From NCBI GenBank assembly GCA_937889855.1, contig CALBYK010000028.1, positions 1-58,628 of the forward strand: a stretch of 58,628 nucleotides of DNA, written 5' to 3'. Each line of letters starts with the position of its first letter. Position 1 is the stretch's first letter. The stretch comes from an uncultured Prevotella sp. Lineage in GTDB: Bacteria; Bacteroidota; Bacteroidia; Bacteroidales; Bacteroidaceae. Both the position numbers and the translations under genes were made by a program. Positions 1 through 9,246 of this stretch are shown one piece after another. The notes below the pieces were generated by a model, which worked only from the letters and a program-made list of their open reading frames with translations, had not been told where the DNA came from and did no database searches.

Positions 1-100
1 TTAATTAACTCCCTCATTTTCAAACGATTACATTAGAATTAACAGAGTATTGAAACATATAAAGACTTAATATTACTAACTTTTTTAAACCTAACCAACT

Positions 101-1342
101 ATGAACAAAAATCTACTCAAGTCGCTGTTTGCGACAACCATCCTCACGCTGACAGCCCTTACCGCACAGGCACAGTGCTACATCATCGGCAACGACGGCA
201 ACTGGCAAACCAACGTCGCCGGAGCCGAGCTGCAAGCCACCGCCACAGAAGGCGTATACGAGGGCGACGTGGAATTTGCCGACAACGGCAGCTGGTTCTG
301 CGTGGCAACAAAACTCACCGCCGAACCCAACGACTGGGACGGACTCTCGGCCTACCGACTCGGTCCCGACACTCCCGACAAACCTCTCGTCTACAACACT
401 CCCAACAAGCTCTATCCCTCCGGCAAGAACGGTGGCTGCTCGTTCAAGATTGCCGACACCGGCACACACCACGTCACCGTCAACCTCAACGACATGACCA
501 TAACCATGAAGGGTGAATATCCTGAGCATATTTATATCTTGGGCTCCGACGGCAACTGGGCTACCGACAAGGCGTCTGCCACGCTCGACCGCGTGCCCGA
601 CACCGACACATACAAGGCCAATGTCGACTTCACGGCCGACAGCTACTTCGCCTTCTTCACCACAATCAGCGACAAGGCCGACGACTGGGATTTGCTCAAC
701 TCCAACCGCTGGGCACACAACGGCGAGATCGAGCCAAACGCTCTCGTCTACGCAACATCCGACAACGAGCCAACCTCATTCATCAAGCGATCAGGCACTT
801 ATGAGGTGACATTCAACTACGCCGACAAGTCGTTCATGCTCTACGACCCTACCTACGTGCCAAGCACTGAGAAATATGTATATTTCGTGGGCAACGCCAA
901 CAACTGGCAAACCAACACTTGCTTCGCAAAACTTGAGGAAAGCAGCGACGAGAACGAGTACGCAGGCGAAGTGGAACTGAGCGAATATTTCACCATCACC
1001 ACGAAGCTCACATCCAACCCCAACGACTGGACCACATTCAACGCCAACCGCTGGGGACCCGCCGAAGACGGCGAGACAGTGGGAGCCAACACCGTAAACA
1101 ACCTGTACAGCAGCTCTACGGCTTTCCAAATCGACAAGGAGGGCAAGTACAACGTGAAGGTTGACCTCAACGACAACATATTCTACATCAACGAGCTTAT
1201 CTCAACCGGAATATCGTCTGCCAAGACCGTCAATCTCGCCACCCCACTGCCCTACTACGACCTCACCGGACGCTGCCTCGGAACAGCCAAACCCGCAAAG
1301 GGCATGTATGTTCGAGGCGGAAAGAAAATAGTTGTTGAATAA
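101..1342 (+). CDS. Secreted surface protein with three SusE/SusF-like repeats
   Basis: The 413-residue protein starts with a signal peptide (about residues 1-25, ending AQAQ). Three similar repeats of roughly 115 residues follow, opening with YIIGNDGNWQTN, YILGSDGNWATD and YFVGNANNWQTN; each also carries a DWxxxxxxRW/R-type motif. This layout resembles the outer-membrane starch-binding SusE/SusF proteins, so glycan binding is plausible but inferred. The C-terminus has the form YDLTGR...KGMYVRGGKKIVVE, like a type IX secretion sorting domain, so surface display or release is likely. No SusC/SusD partner lies next to it within the window; the left edge is too close to rule one out upstream. 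It converges on the gene at 1417-2826. Confidence 0.7.
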   Translation: MNKNLLKSLFATTILTLTALTAQAQCYIIGNDGNWQTNVAGAELQATATEGVYEGDVEFADNGSWFCVATKLTAEPNDWDGLSAYRLGPDTPDKPLVYNTPNKLYPSGKNGGCSFKIADTGTHHVTVNLNDMTITMKGEYPEHIYILGSDGNWATDKASATLDRVPDTDTYKANVDFTADSYFAFFTTISDKADDWDLLNSNRWAHNGEIEPNALVYATSDNEPTSFIKRSGTYEVTFNYADKSFMLYDPTYVPSTEKYVYFVGNANNWQTNTCFAKLEESSDENEYAGEVELSEYFTITTKLTSNPNDWTTFNANRWGPAEDGETVGANTVNNLYSSSTAFQIDKEGKYNVKVDLNDNIFYINELISTGISSAKTVNLATPLPYYDLTGRCLGTAKPAKGMYVRGGKKIVVE

Positions 1343-1352
1343 TGATAAAAAA

Positions 1353-1393
1353 AATGAGGTTGAGCTGAAACCGCTCAACCTCATTTTTTTTGT
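1353..1393. terminator. Bidirectional Rho-independent terminator
   Basis: A 13-bp perfect stem (AATGAGGTTGAGC with GCTCAACCTCATT) is flanked by an A-run on the left and a T-run on the right. It can therefore end transcription of both convergent genes. Confidence 0.9.
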
Positions 1394-1416
1394 TATTCAT
1401 TATCAACAGACATTCC

Positions 1417-2826
1417 TCACTTCACAACCTTGCGGCTCTTCACGCCGTCCTTCACTATATACATGCCCTTTGAAAGACCGTCCAAAGACTTGCCCACATA
1501 AACGCCGTCAAGAGTGTATACACGAGTCGGAGCGGACATGTCCTTACCGGCTGTGGCAGAAGAGATGGCAGTAGTGATTGGATACTGCTTATAGTCATCG
1601 TACACTGTCTCTGTGTTTGACTCCAACATCTTCTCCCCGTCGTCAAAAGAATAAATCTTTGACACCGTCTTGGTGACATAGTCGTTCTCAGCATCACGCT
1701 CCACACTTTCCGCATAAGCCAAACTTAACACAATCTCAGCAGGAGCATCGGCACCGGCTTTGAGCCACATGTCGACACGCATCTCGTGGTTGTCCCTGTC
1801 TGTATAGTTGTCCTCAATGACATACTTTTTTTCCAGATTGGCGTCCGTTGGCTGCGCATCGTCCTTCACGCCTGTATAAACCGAGTTAATTGAATGAAAT
1901 CCACCCCACTTGTCGGTCTGGACAGATTCAATGACATTGCACTTGCCATCGCCTGAACGTGATGTAAACACATACTTGTCATATTCGCCTTTGGTGACAT
2001 CCACAGTGCAATAGCTCATGGTCGCGTCCTCACCGGTAGACTCATGCTCAAGGACATACGACTTAAGGCCACTGTATGAAGAGAGGTCATAGCTCACGTT
2101 TGTAATCCATCTGAACCAGTCCTCTGTCCCCTGCTCGGGCTCACCCTTTGAAGAACCGCCCCATACCATGTTGGTATACGTGTCGGTCTCCTTCTTCTCT
2201 GCGCCGGATTTGTCGGTCGAATAGCTTACATGGGTCAATGACGAGATATTACCGTCATAGCCATACTCTACGTTATACTCATAGTTGTCGCCCACACCGC
2301 TCGGGTTGCCGTCGGTGTACAATGTGCTCTGCTTAGAATACAATGTTATGCGCTTGTTCTCGTCATAAGCGCGTTTCTCCGTGTCACGGCGTATAATCTG
2401 GTTGGTGGTCTCGTCATAATATGTTGCCATGTCAAGCACCACATCGGCAGACATGGTGCGGTAGATCGTGGAGTGATGGTACATCAAGGTATTGTCCGGC
2501 ATAGAATATTGAGCCTCATCGACAACACGCGACTTGGCGTCATAGCGATGTGTGGTCTTTAAGCTTGAAATCAGCTCACGCTCATCGTCTTCATACACTG
2601 CATACTCATTGTCGAGCTTCTCGTCGTTGGTGATATGGCCGTTGTTGTCACGCGTGTTCAGCAAGTCACTTGTCTTGACTTTCGTTATTACGTCGCCGCC
2701 AGCGGCATAGTTGGTTACTGTGGTCTTACTGTGACCATAGAGCCATTCTTTTGCATCCGGAGCGGTTGTCTGTCCATACATAGGGGCAACAGTTGCCATA
2801 CAAAGGAGTAAAGAATAAATTCGCAT
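1417..2826 (-). CDS. Secreted protein of unknown function with sorting-type C-terminus
   Basis: A 469-residue protein with a signal peptide (MRIYSLLLCMATVAPMYGQ). The body is rich in Tyr, Asp and Thr with YD-like strand repeats such as TTHRYDAKSRVVDE, which suggests an extended beta structure. The end, VYTLDGVYVGKSL then KGMYIVKDGVKSRKVVK, resembles a type IX secretion sorting domain. I do not recognise a catalytic motif. A -7 box (TACCTTTG on the minus strand) lies at 2887-2894, giving a leader of about 55 nt. It is divergent from miaB. Confidence 0.6.
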   Translation of the reverse strand: MRIYSLLLCMATVAPMYGQTTAPDAKEWLYGHSKTTVTNYAAGGDVITKVKTSDLLNTRDNNGHITNDEKLDNEYAVYEDDERELISSLKTTHRYDAKSRVVDEAQYSMPDNTLMYHHSTIYRTMSADVVLDMATYYDETTNQIIRRDTEKRAYDENKRITLYSKQSTLYTDGNPSGVGDNYEYNVEYGYDGNISSLTHVSYSTDKSGAEKKETDTYTNMVWGGSSKGEPEQGTEDWFRWITNVSYDLSSYSGLKSYVLEHESTGEDATMSYCTVDVTKGEYDKYVFTSRSGDGKCNVIESVQTDKWGGFHSINSVYTGVKDDAQPTDANLEKKYVIEDNYTDRDNHEMRVDMWLKAGADAPAEIVLSLAYAESVERDAENDYVTKTVSKIYSFDDGEKMLESNTETVYDDYKQYPITTAISSATAGKDMSAPTRVYTLDGVYVGKSLDGLSKGMYIVKDGVKSRKVVK

Positions 2827-2886
2827 AATAGATAATGTTTATTGTTATTATTCATCGCATGCCTTAACAAGGCACATTATACAATG

Positions 2887-2894
2887 ACAAAGGT
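2887..2894 (-). promoter_or_regulatory. -7 box for the secreted protein at 1417-2826
   Basis: CAAAGGTA on the plus strand reads TACCTTTG on the minus strand, matching the Bacteroidota primary sigma -7 consensus TAnnTTTG. The -33 element is not clear. Confidence 0.55.
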
Positions 2895-2949
2895 ACATAT
2901 ATTTTCTCTAAAAATCCACAACACCAACAAACATTCAACTTTCTTTTTG

Positions 2950-2957
2950 TACCTTTG
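2950..2957 (+). promoter_or_regulatory. -7 box for miaB
   Basis: TACCTTTG lies 39 nt before the miaB ATG, matching TAnnTTTG. It is back to back with the minus-strand box at 2887. Confidence 0.6.
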
Positions 2958-2995
2958 CAAAATATTATCTACTTGAAACATACATTATTATATAT

Positions 2996-4327
2996 ATGAA
3001 GAAACTTTTCATCGAGACATACGGCTGCCAAATGAACGTGGTCGACTCTGAAGTGGTGGCTTCCATCATGCAGATGGCAGGCTACGAACTGTGCGAAAAC
3101 GAGGACGAGGCAGAGGCCATCTTCCTCAACACCTGCTCCATACGCGAGAACGCGGAGAACAAGATATACAACCGTCTGGAGACGCTCCACGCAGAGCAGA
3201 AGAAAGGGCGCAAGCTCATACTCGGCGTGCTCGGCTGCATGGCTGAGCGCGTGCGCCAGGACCTGATAGACAACCACTTCGCCAACCTCGTGTGCGGCCC
3301 CGACTCCTACCTCAACCTTCCCGACATGATAGCCCAGTGCGAGAACGGACAGAACGCCTGCAACATCGAGCTATCGACCACCGAGACCTACCGCGACGTA
3401 GTGCCGCAGCGCATCGGCACAGCACGCGTGAGCGGCTTCGTGTCGATAATGCGCGGCTGCAACAACTTCTGCCACTACTGCATCGTGCCCTACACACGCG
3501 GCAGAGAACGCTCACGCGACGTGGAGAGCATCCTGCGCGAGGTGCGCGACCTGCACGACCGCGGCTTCAAGGAGGTGACACTGCTCGGACAGAACGTCAA
3601 CAGCTACGGCCTCACACCCGCCGGAAAGCGCATCGAGGGCGGATGCTCCTTCGCCGAGCTGCTCAGGAAGGTGGCACAGAGCGTGCCCGACATGCGCGTG
3701 CGCTTCACCACGTCAAACCCCGAAGACATGACCGACGACATCCTCTACGCCATCGCCGAGGAACCCAACCTCTGCAAGCACATACACTTCCCGGCACAGA
3801 GCGGCTCGTCGAAGATACTCAAGCTCATGAACCGCAAGTACACGCGCGAGCAGTATCTTGAGCGCGTGGCTGCCATACGCCGCATCATACCCGACTGCGG
3901 ACTCACAACCGACCTCTTCGTGGGCTACCACGACGAGACGCCAGAGGACCACGCCGAGACGCTGTCCTTGGTGCGCGAGTGCATGTTCGACTCCGCCTTC
4001 ATGTTCAAGTACTCAGAGCGACCCGGCACCTACGCCGCCAAGCACCTGCCCGACAACGTGCCGGAGGAGGTGAAGATAGAACGCCTCAACGAGCTCATCA
4101 AGCTCCAGACTGAAGTGTCGGCCGAGCAGAACCGCAAGGACATAGGCAAGACATTCGAGGTGCTCGTAGAGGGATTCTCCAAGCGCTCGCGCGAGCAGCT
4201 TATGGGCAGGACGGAGCAGAACAAGGCCGTGGTGTTCGACAAGCGCGGCCACCACATCGGCGAGCGCGTCATGGTGAAGATAACCGGCGCCACTAGCGCC
4301 ACGCTGCTCGGAGAGTGCGCCGAATAA
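2996..4327 (+). CDS. miaB: tRNA-2-methylthio-N6-dimethylallyladenosine synthase MiaB
   Basis: MiaB is a radical SAM methylthiotransferase that adds the 2-methylthio group to i6A37 of tRNAs. The N-terminal UPF0004 domain carries the auxiliary cluster cysteines C11 (YGCQMN), C47 (NTCSIR) and C81 (GCMAER). The radical SAM motif is C155-x3-C159-x2-C162 (RGCNNFCHYCIVPYTRGRE). A TRAM domain occupies the last 65 or so residues. The 443-residue length is normal for the family. The ATG at 2996 gives a product starting directly at the conserved MKKLFIETYGCQMN, so nothing upstream is needed. Confidence 0.97.
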   Translation: MKKLFIETYGCQMNVVDSEVVASIMQMAGYELCENEDEAEAIFLNTCSIRENAENKIYNRLETLHAEQKKGRKLILGVLGCMAERVRQDLIDNHFANLVCGPDSYLNLPDMIAQCENGQNACNIELSTTETYRDVVPQRIGTARVSGFVSIMRGCNNFCHYCIVPYTRGRERSRDVESILREVRDLHDRGFKEVTLLGQNVNSYGLTPAGKRIEGGCSFAELLRKVAQSVPDMRVRFTTSNPEDMTDDILYAIAEEPNLCKHIHFPAQSGSSKILKLMNRKYTREQYLERVAAIRRIIPDCGLTTDLFVGYHDETPEDHAETLSLVRECMFDSAFMFKYSERPGTYAAKHLPDNVPEEVKIERLNELIKLQTEVSAEQNRKDIGKTFEVLVEGFSKRSREQLMGRTEQNKAVVFDKRGHHIGERVMVKITGATSATLLGECAE

Positions 4328-4335
4328 ATACCACC

Positions 4336-4418
4336 CGTGGCGGAGGTCTCCGGCCTCCGCAGCAGCCATGAACATGGCAACATTCCCTTTGCAGCGGAGG
4401 CCGGAGACCTCCGCCACG
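4336..4418. repeat. REP-like inverted pair, family B (copy 1)
   Basis: A unit starting GTGGCGGAGGTCTCCGG at 4336-4364 is repeated in reverse complement at 4391-4418, separated by about 26 nt. Each half also folds by itself (GCGGAGG with CCTCCGC). Related pairs occur near 34.2, 36.6 and 50.7 kb, always between genes. Confidence 0.85.
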
Positions 4419-4436
4419 TTTTCCCGAATAGCAACA

Positions 4437-6263
4437 ATGAAAGAATTCCTCCTCATATTCCGCCGCTTCGTCCCGCCATACAAGCGCTTCATCACGCTGG
4501 CCGTAGTGTTCAACCTGCTGTCGGCTGTGCTCAACGTGTTCTCGTTCGCCGCTCTCATACCTATACTGCAGATCCTTTTCCGCACGCAAGGCGCCGGCAC
4601 CGCCAAGCAGCTCATGGCATGGGACTGGGGCAACGTCAAGGAAGTGCTCGCCAACAACACCGACTACTACGTGCGCGAGCTCATCGACAAGGTCGACCCC
4701 GCCACGACACTGCTCATCATCGGTCTGCTGCTTGCCTTTATGACACTGCTCAAGACAGCTGCCTATTTTCTCTCATCGGCTTCAATCATACCTATACGCA
4801 CGGGCATAGTGCGCGACATACGCAACCTGCTCTACCGCAAGATAACGTCGCTGCCGCTCGGCTTCTTCTCCGAGGAGCGCAAGGGCGACATCATCGCGCG
4901 CATGACGGGCGACGTGCAGGAGGTGGAGAACAGCATCATGGCGTCCTTGGACATGCTCTTCAAGAACCCGATACTCATCATCTCCTACTTCGCCGCACTC
5001 ATCTTCATATCGTGGCAGCTGACCGTCTTCACGCTGCTCTTCGTGCCGGTGTTCGGATGGATGATGGGTATCGTAGGACGTAAGCTCAAGCGAAAGTCTA
5101 TCGAGGCGCAGTCGCTCTGGAGCGACACGATGAGCATCGTCGAGGAGACGCTCGGCGGACTGCGCATCGTCAAGGCATTCTGCGCCGAGGACAAGATGAA
5201 CCGACGCTTCGAGCGCATCAACAACGAATACCGCACGTCCGTGCAGCGCGTCAACATTCGCCAGCAGATGGCCCACCCGATGAGCGAGTTCCTCGGCACG
5301 GTGATGATTGTCATCGTGCTGTGGGTGGGAGGCATACTGGTGCTCAACCAGCAGATGCTCTCCGGACCTACGTTCATCTACTATCTCGTGATGCTCTACT
5401 CCATCATCAATCCGCTCAAGGAGGTGTCGAAGGCAGCCTACAACATTCCGAAGGGTCTCGCCTCAATGGAGCGCGTCGACAAGATTCTAAAGGCGGAGAA
5501 CACAATCAAGGAGCCGGCAAAACCAGTACACATCGCATCGTTCGACCACCAGATAGAGTTCCGCCACGTGTCGTTCCGCTACGGCGAGCAGTGGGTATTG
5601 AAGGACATCAACCTCACCATAGAAAAAGGCAAGACCGTGGCACTCGTGGGACAGAGCGGCTCGGGCAAGTCGACGCTCGTCGACCTCATACCGCGCTACT
5701 ACGACGTGCAGGAGGGCGAGGTGCTCATCGACGGCATCAACGTCAAGGACCTCGGCATACACGACCTGCGGCAGCTTATCGGCAACGTCAACCAGGAGGC
5801 CATTCTCTTCAACGACTCGTTCCGGAACAATATCACCTTCGGAGTCTACTCCGCCACACAGGAACAGGTGGAACAGGCGGCACGCATAGCCAACGCCCAC
5901 GACTTCATCATGCAGACCGAACACGGCTACGACACCTGCATAGGCGACCGCGGCGGACGGCTCTCCGGCGGACAGCGGCAGCGCGTGAGCATAGCGCGCG
6001 CCATTCTGAAGAACCCGCCCATACTCATCCTCGACGAAGCCACTTCAGCCCTCGACACAGAGAGCGAGCGGCTCGTGCAGGACGCGCTGGAGCGGCTTAT
6101 GAAGACACGCACCACCGTCGCCATAGCCCACCGCCTCTCGACCATCAAGAACGCCGACGAGATATGCGTCATGCACGAAGGCGAGATAGTGGAACGCGGC
6201 ACACACGATGAGCTCATCGCCCAGGGCGGCTACTACAAGCGACTGCACGACATGCAGAAATAA
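4437..6263 (+). CDS. MsbA-like ABC exporter, fused permease and ATPase
   Basis: A half-transporter of 608 residues. About six membrane helices fill residues 20-330, followed by the ATPase with Walker A (GQSGSGKST, near 407), signature LSGGQRQR (near 508), Walker B ILILDEATSALD (near 527) and the switch His in IAHRLST. The family exports lipids or lipid A and other hydrophobic substrates; lipid A/LPS export is plausible given the LPS operon just downstream, but is inferred. The reading frame is open back to 4368, but that extension encodes only the REP-like repeat, so the ATG at 4437 (MKEFLLIFRRFVPPYKRF) is chosen. Confidence 0.88.
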   Translation: MKEFLLIFRRFVPPYKRFITLAVVFNLLSAVLNVFSFAALIPILQILFRTQGAGTAKQLMAWDWGNVKEVLANNTDYYVRELIDKVDPATTLLIIGLLLAFMTLLKTAAYFLSSASIIPIRTGIVRDIRNLLYRKITSLPLGFFSEERKGDIIARMTGDVQEVENSIMASLDMLFKNPILIISYFAALIFISWQLTVFTLLFVPVFGWMMGIVGRKLKRKSIEAQSLWSDTMSIVEETLGGLRIVKAFCAEDKMNRRFERINNEYRTSVQRVNIRQQMAHPMSEFLGTVMIVIVLWVGGILVLNQQMLSGPTFIYYLVMLYSIINPLKEVSKAAYNIPKGLASMERVDKILKAENTIKEPAKPVHIASFDHQIEFRHVSFRYGEQWVLKDINLTIEKGKTVALVGQSGSGKSTLVDLIPRYYDVQEGEVLIDGINVKDLGIHDLRQLIGNVNQEAILFNDSFRNNITFGVYSATQEQVEQAARIANAHDFIMQTEHGYDTCIGDRGGRLSGGQRQRVSIARAILKNPPILILDEATSALDTESERLVQDALERLMKTRTTVAIAHRLSTIKNADEICVMHEGEIVERGTHDELIAQGGYYKRLHDMQK

Positions 6264-6360
6264 CTGGGAGAGGAGGCGTCCCGCCTCCGAATATAACTGG
6301 GAGAGGAGGCTATCACCCCCACCAATTGTCGGGGGCGAGGACGCCCCCTCTCCCAGTTAT
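6260..6360. repeat. Inverted-repeat element, family C (copy 1)
   Basis: ATAACTGGGAGAGGAGG appears twice in direct orientation (about 6260 and 6293). Its reverse complement CCTCTCCCAGTTAT closes the element at 6360. Inside are GC-rich hairpins (GGAGGCGTCCCGCCTCC and GGGGGC...GCCCCC). It starts at the stop codon of the ABC gene. Short relatives occur near 46.1 and 48.1 kb. Confidence 0.75.
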
Positions 6361-6396
6361 AACAGTCTTTATACCATACCATTGAAAAATTATGCT

Positions 6397-6404
6397 TAAC
6401 TTTG
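6397..6404 (+). promoter_or_regulatory. -7 box for the LPS operon
   Basis: TAACTTTG lies 35 nt before the ATG at 6439 and fits TAnnTTTG. No well-spaced -33 TTTG is obvious. Confidence 0.5.
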
Positions 6405-6438
6405 CAGACATATTTATAGCAAATTTAATCATAACAAC

Positions 6439-7326
6439 ATGTACCACCTCGCATATCTAATCTCGCTCCTTCCGTTTAGCCTTCTCTACGCGCTAAGCGA
6501 CATTGCATATATTATAATGTATCACGTCGTGCGCTACCGCCGCCACATCGTGCGCCACAACCTCACGACGTCATTCCCAGAAAAAGACAAGAAAGAAATA
6601 AAGCGCATAGAACGCAAGTTCTACCGCTGGTTCTGCGACTACTTCGTCGAGACCATCAAGCTCCTCAGCATCAGCGACAGCGAACTGCGCCGGCGGCTGA
6701 AGTTCGTAAACGCAGACGACATAGAAAGACATTTCGAGAAAGGACAGGACTGCGCCGCACTGCTCGGCCACTACTGCAACTGGGAGTGGCTCTCGTGCAC
6801 AGGAATAGCATTCCCCGAAGGACGCAAGATGGGACTCGTCTACAAGCCACTGCGCTCCAAACAGTTCGACCGTCTGTTCCGCCGCATACGCTCATCGCAG
6901 CCGTCGAGCATCGTCGTGCCGAAGAACGACATTCTGCGCGAGATAGTAAAACTGCGCAGCGACGGCACGCGCTCGCTGTTCGGATACATCGCCGACCAGG
7001 GACCTCGCTACGCCAACATACATCTGTGGCTGCCCTTCCTCAACCACGACACAGGAGTGTTCACAGGCTCGGAGCGCATCATGCGCAAGATGAACAACGC
7101 CGTATACTATGTGGAGATGTCGCGCCCGCGCCGCGGCTACTACACCGCAACCTTCCACCTCATCTCCGACACCCCAGGCTCCCTGCCCGAGCACGAGCTC
7201 ACACGCCGCTTCTTCGCATTGCTCGAGAACACCATACAGCGACAACCCGAATTCTATCTTTGGACACACAACCGCTGGAAGCGCACCCACGAGGAATTCA
7301 ACAGAATGTATCCCAACAAGGCTTAA
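6439..7326 (+). CDS. Lipid A biosynthesis acyltransferase (LpxL/HtrB family)
   Basis: A 295-residue member of the lysophospholipid/lipid A acyltransferase family, which transfers a secondary acyl chain to Kdo-lipid A at the inner membrane. There is an N-terminal membrane anchor, then the catalytic H-x4-D/E-type motif in GHYCNWEW (near residue 110), a central ADQGPR motif and the FTGSERIMRK block. It opens an operon with the next three genes (gaps of 21, 9 and 3 nt), which fits lipid A or core assembly. The exact acyl position cannot be read. Confidence 0.88.
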   Translation: MYHLAYLISLLPFSLLYALSDIAYIIMYHVVRYRRHIVRHNLTTSFPEKDKKEIKRIERKFYRWFCDYFVETIKLLSISDSELRRRLKFVNADDIERHFEKGQDCAALLGHYCNWEWLSCTGIAFPEGRKMGLVYKPLRSKQFDRLFRRIRSSQPSSIVVPKNDILREIVKLRSDGTRSLFGYIADQGPRYANIHLWLPFLNHDTGVFTGSERIMRKMNNAVYYVEMSRPRRGYYTATFHLISDTPGSLPEHELTRRFFALLENTIQRQPEFYLWTHNRWKRTHEEFNRMYPNKA

Positions 7327-7347
7327 AAAGGCTCAGAACAAAACAAC

Positions 7348-8478
7348 ATGACAACCATAGCATACGACGCCAAGCGCCTCGTGCGCAACCGCACCGGTCT
7401 TGGCAACTACTCGCGCACGCTCGTCGGCGACCTTCAGCGCACGCTGCCTTCAAGCTGCCGCCTGCTGCTCTACGCCCCCGACCGTGGCAGTGACGACCTG
7501 CGGGAGCAAGTGAAGGAAGACCAACGCACACAATACGTCTACCCCACTGCCGCACACAGCTCCATAGCACGCGCCCTGTGGCGCTCATGGGGAATAGTGA
7601 AGGACCTCAAGCGCGACCGCGTCGACATCTACCACGGACTATCGGGCGAGCTGCCCATCGGCATACACGCCGCAGGAATAAAGACAGTGGTCACCATCCA
7701 CGACCTCATCTTCCTGCGCCACCCCGAATACTACAACCCTATTGACGCCGCCGTCTACCGCGCCAAGTTCCTCCTCACATGCCGCGAGGCCGACCGCATC
7801 ATTGCCATCAGCGAGTGCACCAAGCGCGACATCATGGAGTATGGCGCAGTGGACGCCAGCCGCATAGACGTGGTATACCAGAGCTGCGCGGGGCGGTTCT
7901 CCACCACGCTCACCCAAGATGCACTGGAGGACACGCGCCGCAGGCTTAACCTTCCCGCACGCTTCATCCTCAACGTGGGAACAATAGAGGAGCGCAAGAA
8001 CATCATGCTCGCCGTGAGGGCACTGCCCATGATTGACAGTCAAATACATCTCGTTGTGGTGGGACGGCGCACCAAATATACCGCCAAAGTGGAGAACGAG
8101 GCCAAACGGCTCGGTGTCGCCGACCGCCTGCACATTCTCTCCGGCATTGGCGACGACGACCTCCAGGCCGTATACCGCTCGGCAGAGACGTTTGTCTACC
8201 CCTCACGCTATGAGGGCTTCGGCATCCCGATAATAGAGGCCATACAGACAGGACTGCCCGTCGTGGCATGCACAGGCTCATGCCTTGAGGAGGCAGGCGG
8301 ACCCGACTGCTTCTACGTGTCGCCAGACGACCCGCCAATGCTTGCCGGCGCCCTGCGCCAGACGCTCATGGGAGCAGGCGGACGCACGGAGAGAATAGCG
8401 CGCTGCCAAAAGTATGTCAAGCGATTTGAGAACACATCCACAGCACAGCAGGTGGCGAAGATTTACAGCAAGCTATAA
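7348..8478 (+). CDS. Glycosyltransferase family 4 (GT-B fold)
   Basis: 376 residues in two Rossmann-like halves. The C-terminal half shows GTIEERKN and the E-x7-E block PSRYEGFGIPIIEA (near residue 288) typical of GT4 enzymes, which use nucleotide sugars to build polysaccharides. The N-terminal half has the acceptor-side IYHGLSGELP motif. Its position between a lipid A acyltransferase and a Kdo-kinase-like protein suggests core oligosaccharide synthesis. The sugar is unknown. Confidence 0.88.
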   Translation: MTTIAYDAKRLVRNRTGLGNYSRTLVGDLQRTLPSSCRLLLYAPDRGSDDLREQVKEDQRTQYVYPTAAHSSIARALWRSWGIVKDLKRDRVDIYHGLSGELPIGIHAAGIKTVVTIHDLIFLRHPEYYNPIDAAVYRAKFLLTCREADRIIAISECTKRDIMEYGAVDASRIDVVYQSCAGRFSTTLTQDALEDTRRRLNLPARFILNVGTIEERKNIMLAVRALPMIDSQIHLVVVGRRTKYTAKVENEAKRLGVADRLHILSGIGDDDLQAVYRSAETFVYPSRYEGFGIPIIEAIQTGLPVVACTGSCLEEAGGPDCFYVSPDDPPMLAGALRQTLMGAGGRTERIARCQKYVKRFENTSTAQQVAKIYSKL

Positions 8479-8487
8479 GCAACCAAC

Positions 8488-9243
8488 ATGCAGAAAATAG
8501 AAATATCACCCAAATACTCGTATCTCCGGACTTTCATCGAGTCGCTGCCGGCACGCATGGCTGACGAAGGAGAGACAATACACAAAGGTCGCAACCTCAT
8601 AAAGGTGCTCACCGCGCCAGACGGACTGCGCCTCAACGTGAAACGCTACCACACGCCACGGCTTTTCAACACCATCGTCTACTCCACCGGACTGCGCACG
8701 CCAAAGGGCAGACGCGCATTCGACTACCCGCAACGGCTCCTGAGCCACGGCATAGAGACACCCGAGGCGGTGGCTTACATCGAGGAACGGCACATGGGAC
8801 TGCTCGCCGAATCCTACTTCATCAGCATCCAATGCCCTTATCCCAACCGCTTCTACGAGATAATTGACGACCCCGAGGAGCTGTACATACCGCTCGCCAA
8901 GGCGTTCGCGCGGTTCACGGCACGGATGCACGAGGCACGAATGATGCACTGCGACTACTCGCCGGGCAACATCCTGTGGCAACGCTCGGACGACGGCACG
9001 TTCCACTTCTCCGTCGTCGACATCAACCGTATGCACTTCGGCAACGTCACGCTCGAAATGGGGTGCGCCAACTTCGCACGCCTGTGGGGCACGCGCCTGT
9101 TCTTCGACACCATTGCCGAAGCCTATGCCGAAGCACGTAACCTCGACGCCGAGGCATGCCGGCAGACACTTATGCAGGCGCGGAGAAAGTTCTGGACCAA
9201 ATACGCCAAACACCATAACATATCCTTCAAACTTGAACTCTGA
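8488..9243 (+). CDS. LPS (Kdo/WaaP) kinase family protein
   Basis: 251 residues with a protein-kinase-like fold. The catalytic loop is MHCDYSPGNILW (catalytic Asp with downstream Asn) and the metal-binding Asp is in VVDINRM. This matches the Kdo kinase/WaaP family, which phosphorylates inner-core sugars of LPS. It starts 9 nt after the glycosyltransferase and ends 3 nt before the phosphoethanolamine transferase, so translation is probably coupled. The substrate is inferred from context. Confidence 0.8.
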   Translation: MQKIEISPKYSYLRTFIESLPARMADEGETIHKGRNLIKVLTAPDGLRLNVKRYHTPRLFNTIVYSTGLRTPKGRRAFDYPQRLLSHGIETPEAVAYIEERHMGLLAESYFISIQCPYPNRFYEIIDDPEELYIPLAKAFARFTARMHEARMMHCDYSPGNILWQRSDDGTFHFSVVDINRMHFGNVTLEMGCANFARLWGTRLFFDTIAEAYAEARNLDAEACRQTLMQARRKFWTKYAKHHNISFKLEL

Positions 9244-9246
9244 CAC

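Noticed and set aside
113..718. Long minus-strand frame over the first gene
   Set aside because: It mirrors the codon pattern of the plus-strand gene, lacks family motifs and gives a Val/Gly-rich nonsense protein.
4368..4436. Upstream extension of the ABC transporter
   Set aside because: The added residues are translated REP-like repeat; the ATG at 4437 begins at the first membrane helix.
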